NCBI RefSeq assembly: GCF_002803085.1 | Contig: NZ_NNBJ01000009.1 | Span: 62,001 to 126,000 of the forward strand | From: Streptomyces sp. CB01201 | GTDB lineage: Bacteria > Actinomycetota > Actinomycetes > Streptomycetales > Streptomycetaceae | Direction of reading: 5' to 3' | Length of the DNA stretch: 64,000 nt | Part shown: in pieces, positions 8,875 to 16,996 of the stretch | Layout: every line of letters starts with the position of its first letter | Position numbering within the stretch: position 1 is the first letter of the stretch | Translations under genes and position numbers: made by a program | Notes under the pieces: generated by a model | The model's input: the letters and a program-made list of their open reading frames with translations, nothing else | The model's database searches: none | Told to the model about the DNA's origin: nothing

Positions 8875-9348
8875 ATGGGTCAGGCGACGAACGATCCCGA
8901 GCAGGGTGTGATCGCGGAGGCTTTCGACGAGGTCATGCGCCTGGTGATCCGTCATCTCACCGACTATCGCGGTCTGACGTTCACCACGATCATGTTCCTG
9001 GGCACACTCGATCGCGACGGGCCGTCCCGGCTCACCTCTCTGGGAGCGGCTGAGGGCATCAGCCAGCCCTCGGCAAGCCAGTTGGTGCAGCGCCTGGAGC
9101 GGCAGGGGCTGGTGGTCCGGAGCAAGGACCCTCAGGACGGCAGAGTGTCGTTGATCGCCATCAGTGAGGCCGGTCGCGCGCTGCTGGCCGACCGGCTGCG
9201 TGATCGCCACGACCGCTTGGCTGATCTGCTGACAACGCTCTCACCCGAAGACGACGCGACGCTGCGGTCGGCGATGCGAGCGGCCGGGCCGATCGTCCGG
9301 AGGCTGATCGACGCCTCCTCGCGGTCAGACGACGCAGCCGCCGGCTGA
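8875..9348 (+). CDS. MarR-family transcriptional regulator
   Basis: 157 aa, a typical size. The winged helix is visible: LTSLGAAEGISQPSASQLVQ as the DNA-reading region, then RLERQGLVVRSKDPQDGRVS as the wing with the usual DxRxS. Helical dimerisation arms lie at both ends. It sits 103 bp upstream of a FAD monooxygenase on the same strand. The MarR-monooxygenase pairing usually means the regulator releases DNA when it binds the aromatic substrate. Confidence 0.9.
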   Translation: MGQATNDPEQGVIAEAFDEVMRLVIRHLTDYRGLTFTTIMFLGTLDRDGPSRLTSLGAAEGISQPSASQLVQRLERQGLVVRSKDPQDGRVSLIAISEAGRALLADRLRDRHDRLADLLTTLSPEDDATLRSAMRAAGPIVRRLIDASSRSDDAAAG

Positions 9349-9450
9349 CAAGTTCCCCAGGGAGCAATGACCGCCACACATCAGCCCGTCGTCCCGTCGT
9401 CCCGTCGTCACGTCGTCACGTCCTGCCATCTGTTTGCGGAGGGAGACACG

Positions 9451-11091
9451 ATGACCACACGCTCCGATACAGCCACTGTTCCAACGAATTCGCGATCCCG
9501 AGCAGCCGACTTTCCGTCCAGCTACGACGTCGTAATCGCCGGAGGCGGCCCCACGGGGTTGATGCTGGCCGGGGAACTGCGGGCCGGAGGCGCCTCGGTG
9601 ACCGTGCTCGAACGACTGACCGACGTCGCCACGACGCTCAAGGCAGGGACCTTGAACAGGCCCAGTGTCGAGGCGCTCTATCGGCGTGGCCTGCTGCCTG
9701 CGTTACGCCGAGCGCAGGAACAGACGGAGTGGGCCCACTCGTTCATGTCCACCCGGCGGTCGGACGGCACGAGGGCGCTGCCACGGTTCGCCGGTCATTT
9801 CGCGGCGATCGCGCTCAGCGACGAGATGCTGGATGCATCCGACCCCGATCTGTCCGGGCTCCACCCACCGGACCTGGTCGACCTGGTTCACCAGAGGCAG
9901 GTAGAGGTACTGCTCAGCGAGCACGCTGCGCGACTCGGCGCGGACATACGCCGCGGAGTGGAGGTGACCGGTTTCGAGGAGGACACCGACGGGGTGACCG
10001 TCTCGACCGGCGAGGGCCTGATCCGGTGCGGGTGGCTCGTCGGCTGTGACGGCGGCCGGAGCACCGTGCGCAAGCGCGCCGGGTTCGACTTCCCCGGTAC
10101 CGATCCGGAGATCACCGCCTACCATGCCGTCGCCGACGTAGCGGGCGTGCAGAGTCTGGGCGTCGGCTGGCACGCGACCGCCACCGGTGTGTACATCAAC
10201 GACCCGCCGCGCAAACGGATCACCACCATCGCCTTCGGCGGCGCACCGGCCGATCGCGACACCCCCGCGACCACCGAGGAACTGCGCGCGTCGATCCGGC
10301 ATGTGACCGGCGTCGACGTCACGGTCAGCGGGATCACGAGTCTGACCCGATTCACCGACAACGCCCGCCAGGCCACGACCTATCGACAGGGGCGGGTGCT
10401 GTTGGCCGGCGACGCGGCCCACGTGCACTCCCCGTTCGGCGGGCAGGGACTCAATCTGGGCCTTGGCGACGCGATGAACCTCGGCTGGAAACTGGCCGCC
10501 ACCGTACGCGGGACGGCACCAAAGGGGTTGTTGGACACCTACACCGCGGAGCGGCACCCCCTCGGCGCATGGGTGCTGGACTGGACGCGTGCCCAGATCG
10601 CCCTGATGCGCCCGGACCCCTACGCACGAGCGCTGCGCGAGGTGGTGAGCGATCTGGCAGGGACCACCCAGGGCGCCACGTATTTCGCGAAGAAGATCTC
10701 CGGCCTCTGGCAGCGATACGACCTCCCCGGCGATGACCCGCTGGTCGGCGCCAGCACCCCGGATTACGAGTTGGCCGACGGATCCCGGCTCGCCGACCAC
10801 ATGCACGACGGCCGGGCGGTCCTGCTCGACCCGTCCGGCACACTCCGGGCCGCGTCCGCCGGATATCGCGACCGCATGCGGACGATCACATCCGATCCGG
10901 TGGGCAACGATGCTCCCGCAACCCTCTTCGTACGGCCGGACGGCTACGTCGCCTGGGCCGGCGAACCGAACGAGAGCGCGTTGAGCAACGTACTGGGGAC
11001 CTGGCTCGGCACACCCATCACTCCCCTCACTCCCATCACTCCGCCACCTGCGGCACAGAAGCCCGAGCCGACACGACCCGCGCGTGAATGA
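9451..11091 (+). CDS. Class A FAD-dependent aromatic monooxygenase (Rox / tetracycline-destructase-like)
   Basis: 546 aa. The start at ATG 9451 follows GGAGGGAGACACG; the open frame extends 28 codons further up without a ribosome site. FAD/NADPH motifs are complete: GGGPTGLMLAGEL (dinucleotide fold), VGCDGGRSTVRK (DG motif) and VLLAGDAAHVHSPFGGQGLN (GD motif). The C-terminal 120 residues match the thioredoxin-like tail of this group (LFVRPDGYVAW). The overall order resembles rifampicin monooxygenase and PgaE-type hydroxylases, so the substrate is probably a phenolic or polyketide compound; I cannot name it. It ends in a Pro/Thr-rich tail. It probably forms a detoxification pair with the upstream MarR gene. 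Confidence 0.88.
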   Translation: MTTRSDTATVPTNSRSRAADFPSSYDVVIAGGGPTGLMLAGELRAGGASVTVLERLTDVATTLKAGTLNRPSVEALYRRGLLPALRRAQEQTEWAHSFMSTRRSDGTRALPRFAGHFAAIALSDEMLDASDPDLSGLHPPDLVDLVHQRQVEVLLSEHAARLGADIRRGVEVTGFEEDTDGVTVSTGEGLIRCGWLVGCDGGRSTVRKRAGFDFPGTDPEITAYHAVADVAGVQSLGVGWHATATGVYINDPPRKRITTIAFGGAPADRDTPATTEELRASIRHVTGVDVTVSGITSLTRFTDNARQATTYRQGRVLLAGDAAHVHSPFGGQGLNLGLGDAMNLGWKLAATVRGTAPKGLLDTYTAERHPLGAWVLDWTRAQIALMRPDPYARALREVVSDLAGTTQGATYFAKKISGLWQRYDLPGDDPLVGASTPDYELADGSRLADHMHDGRAVLLDPSGTLRAASAGYRDRMRTITSDPVGNDAPATLFVRPDGYVAWAGEPNESALSNVLGTWLGTPITPLTPITPPPAAQKPEPTRPARE

Positions 11092-11426
11092 ACCGGCCCG
11101 ACGGCTTCCACCACGCGACACTCAAGACGCATCGGACCCGATATCGCCTTGCCCAGCAGGGTCCCTGCCGTGCCTGCCGCGCCTGCCGTCCCTGCCGAGC
11201 CATTCGAGGTCAACATCAACGACACCCAGATCCCCGAACCTGCGTGAACGATTGCGACGGACGCGGTGGCCCGAAAGGGCGCCGGTGGCCGCAGGCAGAC
11301 CCTCCCCCGGTCACAGAGTTCTCACAAAGGCGGTTCCTAGCGTGCGATGAGCCGGCGCCGGGGCGAGGACTGGATCCCCAGCGGCCGCGGAACACGATGA
11401 TCGGCGGATGAGAGGGATCGGTTGCC
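11092..11426. other. Gene-free interval with degenerate TGCCG repeats
   Basis: 335 bp between the monooxygenase and sulfatase genes. It contains imperfect repeats of CCTGCCG around 11160-11200 and otherwise no supported gene. Confidence 0.5.
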
Positions 11427-12965
11427 ATGTTCGGTATTCGGCAGTGCCGCCCGGCCTCGGTGCTGGGCGTGGGACTCGCGGTGGCGCTCCTGGCCGCCTG
11501 TTCGGGCGGCGGCTCCGGACACAGCAACGCATCGGCCGGGACGACATCAACGGCTTCGGGTGGCTCCAGCACGCGTCCGAACATCGTGTTCGTCCTCACG
11601 GACGACCTGTCGTGGAATCTGGTGCAGTACATGCCGCACGTCAAGGAGTTGCAGAAGGACGGGACGACCTTCTCGAACTACTACGTGACGGACTCGCTGT
11701 GCTGCCCGTCCCGGTCGTCGATCCTGACGGGCGAATTCCCGCACAACACCGGGGTGTTCACGAACAACGGCGATGACGGCGGATACGCGTCGTTCAACCG
11801 CAACGGTGACGAGAAGAAGTGCTACGCGCCGGCGATGCAGAAGGCGGGATACCGCACCGGCTTCATGGGCAAGTACCTCAATGGCTACCTTCCCGCCGAC
11901 AAGAACGGCACCTCCGCGCCGTACGTGCCGCCGGGCTGGAACACCTGGGACGCGGCGGGCAACGGTTACCCGGAGTTCAACTATGCCCTCAACGAAAACG
12001 GCAAGGTCGTCCACTACGGGCATGACCCCAAGGACTACCTCACCGACGTGGTGGCCGGCAAAGCCCGCGCGTTCATCGACTCGGCGGCCACCAACAAGAA
12101 GCCCTTCATGCTTGAGCTGGCGACCTTCGCCCCGCATGCGCCTTCCACGCCCGCCCCACGTGACGCACGCTCCTTTCCCGGCCTGAGGGCTCCGCGCACC
12201 CCCGCATACAACACCCCGTCCACTCCGACACCGAAATGGCAGAGCGGCCTGGCACCGCTGTCCTCCGAGGAACAGACCTCCATCGACCAGAAGTTCGCCA
12301 AGCGCGTCCGGTCGGTCCAGGCCGTCGACGACATGATCGCGGGCGTGCGCTCAGAACTCGAATCCAAGGGCCTTGCGCGCAACACGTACATCGTCTTCAG
12401 CTCCGACAATGGCTTCCACATGGGCGAGCACCGGCTGCGCCCGGGCAAGCAGACGGCGTACGACACCGATATCAAGGTGCCGCTGGTGGTGGCGGGACCG
12501 GGTGTCCCGGCTGGACACACCGTCTCCCAGCTCGCCGAGAACATCGACCTGAGCCCCACCTTTCAGGACCTCTCGGGCGCTGGCGCCCCCACAACGGCGG
12601 ACGGGCGCAGCCTCGCGCCACTCCTGCGCGGGCAGAGCCCGACCGGCTGGCGACAGGCAGTCCTGATCGAGCACCATCACCCGGTCTCGAAGACGGACGA
12701 CCCGGACGCGGCCCCCGACAACAGCGGCAACCCGCCCACGTACGAGGCGATCCGCACGGCCAACGCGCTGTGGGTGGAGTACGCCGACGGCGAGCGCGAG
12801 TACTACGGCACCACCGCAGACCCGAACGAACTCCAGAACAAGGCAGCGTCGCTCTCCGCTGCCCGGCGCGACGCGCTGCACGCGACGCTGACCGCCATGC
12901 AGCACTGCTCCGGAACGGTCTCCTGCGAGAAGGCGTCGGCCCTCCAGCCCACCGCAGGCCGATAG
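11427..12965 (+). CDS. Sulfatase lipoprotein (type I, formylglycine-dependent)
   Basis: 512 aa. The N-terminus is a lipoprotein signal with lipobox LLAAC (Cys25), followed by a Gly/Ser/Thr-rich linker, so the enzyme is anchored outside the membrane. NIVFVLTDD carries metal-binding Asp59/Asp60. CCPSR (92-96) is the C-x-P-S-R signature whose first Cys is converted to formylglycine. SSDNGFHMGEHRL holds further metal and base residues. It is an arylsulfatase-type hydrolase probably acting on extracellular sulfate esters. A formylglycine-generating enzyme is needed and is not in this window. No operon partner. The ATG is 9 nt after a weak purine stretch. Confidence 0.9.
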   Translation: MFGIRQCRPASVLGVGLAVALLAACSGGGSGHSNASAGTTSTASGGSSTRPNIVFVLTDDLSWNLVQYMPHVKELQKDGTTFSNYYVTDSLCCPSRSSILTGEFPHNTGVFTNNGDDGGYASFNRNGDEKKCYAPAMQKAGYRTGFMGKYLNGYLPADKNGTSAPYVPPGWNTWDAAGNGYPEFNYALNENGKVVHYGHDPKDYLTDVVAGKARAFIDSAATNKKPFMLELATFAPHAPSTPAPRDARSFPGLRAPRTPAYNTPSTPTPKWQSGLAPLSSEEQTSIDQKFAKRVRSVQAVDDMIAGVRSELESKGLARNTYIVFSSDNGFHMGEHRLRPGKQTAYDTDIKVPLVVAGPGVPAGHTVSQLAENIDLSPTFQDLSGAGAPTTADGRSLAPLLRGQSPTGWRQAVLIEHHHPVSKTDDPDAAPDNSGNPPTYEAIRTANALWVEYADGEREYYGTTADPNELQNKAASLSAARRDALHATLTAMQHCSGTVSCEKASALQPTAGR

Positions 12966-13298
12966 GCCCAGCCCGTCCCGGCCCGGGTGTGATCCGCGAC
13001 GAAGGGCTTCCGTTCCCCCGGGCCGAGGCCTTCGCCACTGCACAGTGCCCATCGAACGCCTCGGTCCGCGCACTTGGTGAGTTTCACGCCCGTCGCCAGG
13101 CTGGTGTTGATGGGTGGGTGATGCGGCGGGTCATGAGGGGACCCACATGGCCGTGTACGTACGTGAGTTGCCCTCACCGCCGCGCGAGCGGCACGGCGAG
13201 CCCGGCTGGGCGTCACACTTAGGGCAGGCGTGCTGTTCGACGTCGTCAGCGTCCGAACGGTTGGCCGGGAAAGGCTGCTGAGGGCCCGTCATGGGCTC
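12966..13298. other. Gene-free interval
   Basis: No convincing gene. One 44-codon plus-strand frame begins at ATG 13147 after GAGGGGACCCAC, but it has no recognisable motif and poor downstream codon quality, so I did not call it. Confidence 0.45.
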
Positions 13299-13323
13299 GG
13301 ATCAAGGACTCACTGATCCTTTT
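13299..13323. terminator. Terminator between convergent sulfatase and tetR
   Basis: GGATCA, a 9-nt loop, then TGATCC followed by TTTT. It lies between the sulfatase (plus) and the stop of the tetR gene at 13327 (minus). Confidence 0.5.
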
Positions 13324-13326
13324 CGA

Positions 13327-13938
13327 TCATTCCTCGGCGGTCAGTCCTTGCAGTGGGCCGGAAGCCAGGACTGCGGTGACGAAGTTCGAGAGCTGTGCCC
13401 GCATTCTTTCCCGCGGGATGCGCTCTTCTCCAGCCAGATGCTCGACGAGGTCGGCTCGTGTGGCGGCGAGCAGGGCGTGGGCGGTGAAGCCGCTGTCGGT
13501 CACGCTGGGGATCTCCTCCAGTACGGCTTGGAGCAGGCTGTGCCAGCGCTCGTAGTGCTCCGCCCGGTACGGGCTGCTGCTCCCGCCTTCCTCCAGGGCC
13601 AGCGCGAGGCGCCGGTTGTCGAGTTTGAAGCACAGGACGGCATCGAGCAGGGCAGGAACCCGCTCGCGTGGCGGGGTCGTGGGCCCCAGTGGTGGTGGGC
13701 CGGTCTCGACGGCCTGCCTGATCGGTTCGAGCCGGCCCTCGTACAGCGCGCGCAGCAGCCCGGCGCGATCACCGAAGGCCCGGAAGAGCGTGCCCTTGCC
13801 GACGCCGGCCGCAGCCGCGACGTCGGCCATGGTGACGTCCTCGGGACTCTCATGGCGGGCGAACAGGGCGTCGGCAGCCGCGAGCACGGCCTCCCGGTTG
13901 CGGATGGCGTCCTTGCGAGACGACTGGCGTTCGGGCAT
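13327..13938 (-). CDS. TetR-family regulator
   Basis: 203 aa from ATG 13938, which follows GGAAGGTGCGGC. The N-terminal helix-turn-helix is clear (NREAVLAAADALFARH, then VTMADVAAAAGVGKGTLFRA). The ligand domain ends with an Arg/Leu-rich region (ERMRAQLSNFVTAVL), and overall resembles the group containing SCO-type TetR proteins next to SnoaL/NmrA genes. It is divergent from the two-gene operon at 14025-15295 and very probably represses both itself and that operon through the palindromes at 13962-14001. Confidence 0.9.
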   Translation of the reverse strand: MPERQSSRKDAIRNREAVLAAADALFARHESPEDVTMADVAAAAGVGKGTLFRAFGDRAGLLRALYEGRLEPIRQAVETGPPPLGPTTPPRERVPALLDAVLCFKLDNRRLALALEEGGSSSPYRAEHYERWHSLLQAVLEEIPSVTDSGFTAHALLAATRADLVEHLAGEERIPRERMRAQLSNFVTAVLASGPLQGLTAEE

Positions 13939-13961
13939 GCCGCACCTTCCGGTTGCGAAAC

Positions 13962-14001
13962 GGACCGGCGGTCCATATTGTTCAAACGGACCTAGGGTCC
14001 G
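13962..14001. promoter_or_regulatory. Paired TetR operator in a divergent promoter
   Basis: Two perfect palindromes share the same half-site. Copy 1 is GGACC-GGC-GGTCC (13962-13974). Copy 2 is CGGACC-TAG-GGTCCG (13987-14001). Centres are 26 bp apart, between the tetR start (13938) and the downstream gene start (14025). Confidence 0.75.
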
Positions 14002-14024
14002 GATTCTATGACAGGAGGACACTC

Positions 14025-14450
14025 ATGTCCGCACCGACTTGCCCGGCGGATCTGTACCGCCACAGCCTGCGACTGCTGCTCGACAAGGACATTCCCGCGT
14101 GGGTCGCCCTGTGGGCCGAGGGCGGCCTCATGGAGTTCCCCTTCGCCCCCGCCGGCTGGCCCCGGCGACTGGAGGGCAAGGAGGCCATCGCCGCCTACAT
14201 GCGCCATTACCCCGACCACATCGACCTGCACGACTTCCCCGACCTGCGGATCCATCAGACCACCGATCCAGGGACCATCGTGGTCGAGATGCGCGGCATC
14301 GGCCGCCTGGTGGAAAGCGACGCTCCCTTCGACATGACCTACATCGCCGTCGTGACCGTTCGAGACGGACACATCACCTCCTACCGCGACTACTGGAACC
14401 CCCTCGCCGTCCAGGAGCCCAGCGCCGACTTCACCGGGAGCAGCCGATGA
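14025..14450 (+). CDS. SnoaL-like / NTF2-fold protein
   Basis: 141 aa, ATG 14025 preceded by ACAGGAGGACACTC. The sequence has the cone-shaped NTF2-like pattern: an N-terminal helix ending in WVALWAEGGLMEFPF, a central EGKEAIAAYMRH, and two C-terminal strands (VVEMRGIGRLV, YIAVVTVRDGHITSYRDYWNPLA). The final DYWNP is typical of the SnoaL-like subgroup. Members are small-molecule isomerases, cyclases or binding proteins; the substrate is unknown. Its stop overlaps the start of the next gene (ATGA), so the two are translationally coupled. Confidence 0.85.
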   Translation: MSAPTCPADLYRHSLRLLLDKDIPAWVALWAEGGLMEFPFAPAGWPRRLEGKEAIAAYMRHYPDHIDLHDFPDLRIHQTTDPGTIVVEMRGIGRLVESDAPFDMTYIAVVTVRDGHITSYRDYWNPLAVQEPSADFTGSSR

Positions 14451-15295
14451 CCACCGCCGGCATCACTTTGGTCATCGGCGCCACCGGCACCACGGGAAGC
14501 CGCACCGCCGCGCAGCTGACGGCCGCGGGCCACCGTGTCAAAGCCGCCAGCCGTCAAGCCACCCTGGTCGTCGGAGCTGAGCCGGTCCCCTTCGACTGGT
14601 ACGACCCCGCCGCCCACGCGGCCGCCCTCGACGGCGTCGACCGGGTCTACCTCATACCGCCTCTGGGCGACTCCGACCCCGCGGCGACCATGCTGCCGTT
14701 CCTCCACCAGGCCCGCACCGCCGGCGTGCACCGCGCGGTGCTGCTCAGCTCCTCGGCCATCCCCGAGGGCGGTCCGGCGGTGGGAACGGTGCACCAGGCC
14801 CTGCCCGATCTCTTCCGGCACTGGGCGGTACTGCGGCCCTCGTGGTTCATGCAGAACTTCACCGGCACGCACGCGCACGCTCGTAGCATCCGGGACGAGG
14901 GCAGCATCTGGACCGCCGCCGAAAGCGGCCGGGTCGGCTTCATCGACGCCGACGACATCGCGGCGGTCGCCGTCCGTGCCCTCACCGACGAGCAAGCCCC
15001 CAACACCGACCTCGTCCTCACCGGACCCGAGGCACTCAGCCACGACGACATCGCCACGATCGTCACCGAGGTCACCGGTCACCCCGTGGTCCACCGGCGC
15101 CTGTCCTACGAGGAGATGCGCGACCGCCTGACGACGCAGGTGCCGGTGGAGTTCGCCGCGATGCTGGCCGACATGGACCGTGCCATCGCCAACGGCGTGG
15201 AGGACCGCATCACCGACACCGTCCAGCGCCTCACGGGTCGGGCCCCGCGCACCTTCCGAGCCCTCCTTGAGCGGGAGATGCGATGCAACAGTTGA
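14447..15295 (+). CDS. NmrA-like NAD(P)-binding oxidoreductase
   Basis: 282 aa. The Rossmann motif GATGTTGSRTAAQL lies at residues 11-24, then strand-loop segments DRVYLIPPLGD, AVLLSSSAIPEGG and LRPSWFMQNF, all typical of atypical SDR/NmrA proteins. GFIDADDIAAVAVRAL is the usual C-terminal segment. There is no classical YxxxK pair in the expected place, so it may be a redox sensor or a reductase of the azoreductase/quinone type. It overlaps the preceding SnoaL-like gene by 4 nt and belongs to the same TetR-controlled operon. Confidence 0.87.
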   Translation: MTTAGITLVIGATGTTGSRTAAQLTAAGHRVKAASRQATLVVGAEPVPFDWYDPAAHAAALDGVDRVYLIPPLGDSDPAATMLPFLHQARTAGVHRAVLLSSSAIPEGGPAVGTVHQALPDLFRHWAVLRPSWFMQNFTGTHAHARSIRDEGSIWTAAESGRVGFIDADDIAAVAVRALTDEQAPNTDLVLTGPEALSHDDIATIVTEVTGHPVVHRRLSYEEMRDRLTTQVPVEFAAMLADMDRAIANGVEDRITDTVQRLTGRAPRTFRALLEREMRCNS

Positions 15296-15400
15296 TGTTC
15301 CAGGACGATCAGCGGTTCTGGTTCGAAACCCTGCGCCATCTCGGTCCGGCCTTCTGCGGAGGCTCGGACGTCGGAGAAGTGCCCCTCACCGGAGGAGGCG

Positions 15401-15560
15401 GTGGCGATGCTGTCGCCTTCAACTGCCTACCCCGCTCTGGTGAAACCCCGGCTGCCGCAGCAGGCGAACCGCAGGCTGGCCGCCGTGTTCTCCGTGGCGT
15501 ACAGCGCGGGTTCCAGCCTGGGTGCGGCCCCGGTGGGGCTGCTGGGAGGCGGCCCGGTGA
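15401..15560 (+). pseudogene. Possible transporter remnant (very uncertain)
   Basis: A short plus-strand frame contains RRLAAVFSVAYSAGSSLGAA, which resembles a membrane helix region of MFS exporters (an R-rich turn, then an AGSSLGAA helix). It is far too short to be functional and merges into the terminator hairpin. It could equally be chance. Confidence 0.2.
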
Positions 15561-15562
15561 AA

Positions 15563-15596
15563 GAAGGCCCCTCCCCATCACCCGGGTGGGGCCTTC
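15563..15596. terminator. Bidirectional terminator hairpin
   Basis: GAAGGCCCC (15563-15571) pairs exactly with GGGGCCTTC (15588-15596) across a 16-nt loop. It separates the convergent NmrA-like gene (ends 15295) and tryptophanase gene (ends 15623). Confidence 0.65.
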
Positions 15597-15622
15597 CCGT
15601 GGCCGCCGCACTGTCGTGCTGA

Positions 15623-16996
15623 TCAGTCGCCGGTCTTCACGGGCTCCAGTTTGATGCTGAAGTGCCGGAGGATCGGGGACTGGCCCGTAACCCGGTAGCC
15701 GTGGACCGACTCGGGGTTCTTCGCGATGTCTGCCAGGGTGGCGGCAACGTGGTCGTAGTGGCTGCGGGTGTAGACCCGCCTGGGGAGAGCCAGCCGGACG
15801 AGTTCGTAGGGCGCCGTCTTGACAGGGTTGCCGTGCTCGTCCTCTTCGCCGAGGTACAGCGACCCCAGCTCCGCCGAGCGGATGCCTCCGCGCAGGTAGA
15901 GCTCGCAGACCAGTGCGGTGCCGGGGTACTGGTGCGGGGGGATGTGGGGCAGGAGGCGGCCGGCGTTGACGTAGAGGGCGTGCAGGCCGGCGGGCTCCAG
16001 GATGTCGACGCCGGCCTCGCGGATGCGTGCGGCGAGGTAGGCGGCTATGTCGGCACGCTCGGCGAGGTAGGCCGGCTCGGTCACTTCGAGGAGGCCGCGG
16101 GCCATCATGTCGAGGTCACGTCCGGACAGGCCGCCGTAGGTGGTGAATCCCTCGGTGGCGATGAGCAGGCCCCCGCACCGCTCGGCGAGTTCGGCGTCCT
16201 TCAGGCCGATGAAGCCGCCGATGTGGACGATCCCGTCCTTCTTCGCGCTCATGACGCAGCCGTCGGCGAGGCGGAAGGCTTCCTCGGCGACCTGGCGCGG
16301 GGTGCGGTCGGCGTAGCCGGGTTCGCGCTGGGTGACCAGCCAGGCGTTCTCCGCGAACCGGGCCGCGTCCAGGATCATCGGCACGTTGTGACGGCGGCAC
16401 AGTTCGGCGGTGCGGTGCAGGTTGTCCATGCTGACCGGCTGGCCCCCGCCGCCGTTGTTGGTGATGGTCATCAGCACGGCCGCAACGGGCTTCTGGGCCG
16501 CGTTCTCCAGGGCCTGTTCGAGGGCGACCAGGTCGATGTTGCCCTTGAACGGATAGTCGCTGTCGAGGTCCTTCGCCTCGGCGCACGGCAGGTCGTACGC
16601 CGTGCAGCCGGTCAGTTCGACGTTGGCGCGGGTGGTGTCGAAGTGCGTGTTGGACAGCACACTCGTGCCGGGGCGCAGCAGTGAGGAGAAGAGGATGCGC
16701 TCGGCCGCGCGGCCTTGGTGGGCCGGCAAAATGTGGGGGTAGCCGGTGAGTTCGGAGACGACCTCGTGCCACCGGTAGAAGGAGCGGCTGCCGGCGTAGG
16801 ACTCGTCGCCCTGCATTCCTGCGGCGAGCTGGTCCGCGGAGATGGCGCCGGTACCGGAGTCGCTCAACAGGTCGATGGTGACTTCGTCGGCCCGCAGGTC
16901 GAAGGGGTTGTAGGCGACCCGCTTCAGCGCGGCCTCGCGCTCCTCCCGGGTGGTGAAGGCAAGAGGTTCTACGACCTTGATGCGGTAGGGCTCCAC
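15623..16996 (-). CDS. tnaA: Tryptophanase (PLP beta-eliminating lyase)
   Basis: 457 aa, GTG start at 16996 after GAAGGAAGTCAC. The tryptophanase/tyrosine phenol-lyase family is unmistakable: HQGRAAE, GGGGQPVSMDNLHR, SAKKDGIV with PLP-binding Lys253, and FTTYGGLSGRDL. Two specificity sites point to tryptophan rather than tyrosine. Asp120 in HFDTTR matches the tryptophanase Asp where tyrosine phenol-lyase has Thr. His445 in LRHF matches the tryptophanase His where the other has Phe. It should split tryptophan (or a prenylated tryptophan) into an indole, pyruvate and ammonia. The preceding prenyltransferase gene overlaps it by 28 bp, so both belong to one transcript. A comparable prenyltransferase-tryptophanase pair is known from Streptomyces dimethylallyl-indole biosynthesis. 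Confidence 0.9.
   Translation of the reverse strand: MEPYRIKVVEPLAFTTREEREAALKRVAYNPFDLRADEVTIDLLSDSGTGAISADQLAAGMQGDESYAGSRSFYRWHEVVSELTGYPHILPAHQGRAAERILFSSLLRPGTSVLSNTHFDTTRANVELTGCTAYDLPCAEAKDLDSDYPFKGNIDLVALEQALENAAQKPVAAVLMTITNNGGGGQPVSMDNLHRTAELCRRHNVPMILDAARFAENAWLVTQREPGYADRTPRQVAEEAFRLADGCVMSAKKDGIVHIGGFIGLKDAELAERCGGLLIATEGFTTYGGLSGRDLDMMARGLLEVTEPAYLAERADIAAYLAARIREAGVDILEPAGLHALYVNAGRLLPHIPPHQYPGTALVCELYLRGGIRSAELGSLYLGEEDEHGNPVKTAPYELVRLALPRRVYTRSHYDHVAATLADIAKNPESVHGYRVTGQSPILRHFSIKLEPVKTGD

Noticed and set aside
9703..11121. 472-codon minus-strand frame opposite the FAD monooxygenase
   Set aside because: Antisense shadow of a gene with complete FAD motifs.
13147..13281. 44-codon plus-strand frame starting MAVYVRELPS
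   Set aside because: Reasonable ribosome site but no recognisable sequence and it ends in a low-quality Ser/Cys stretch.
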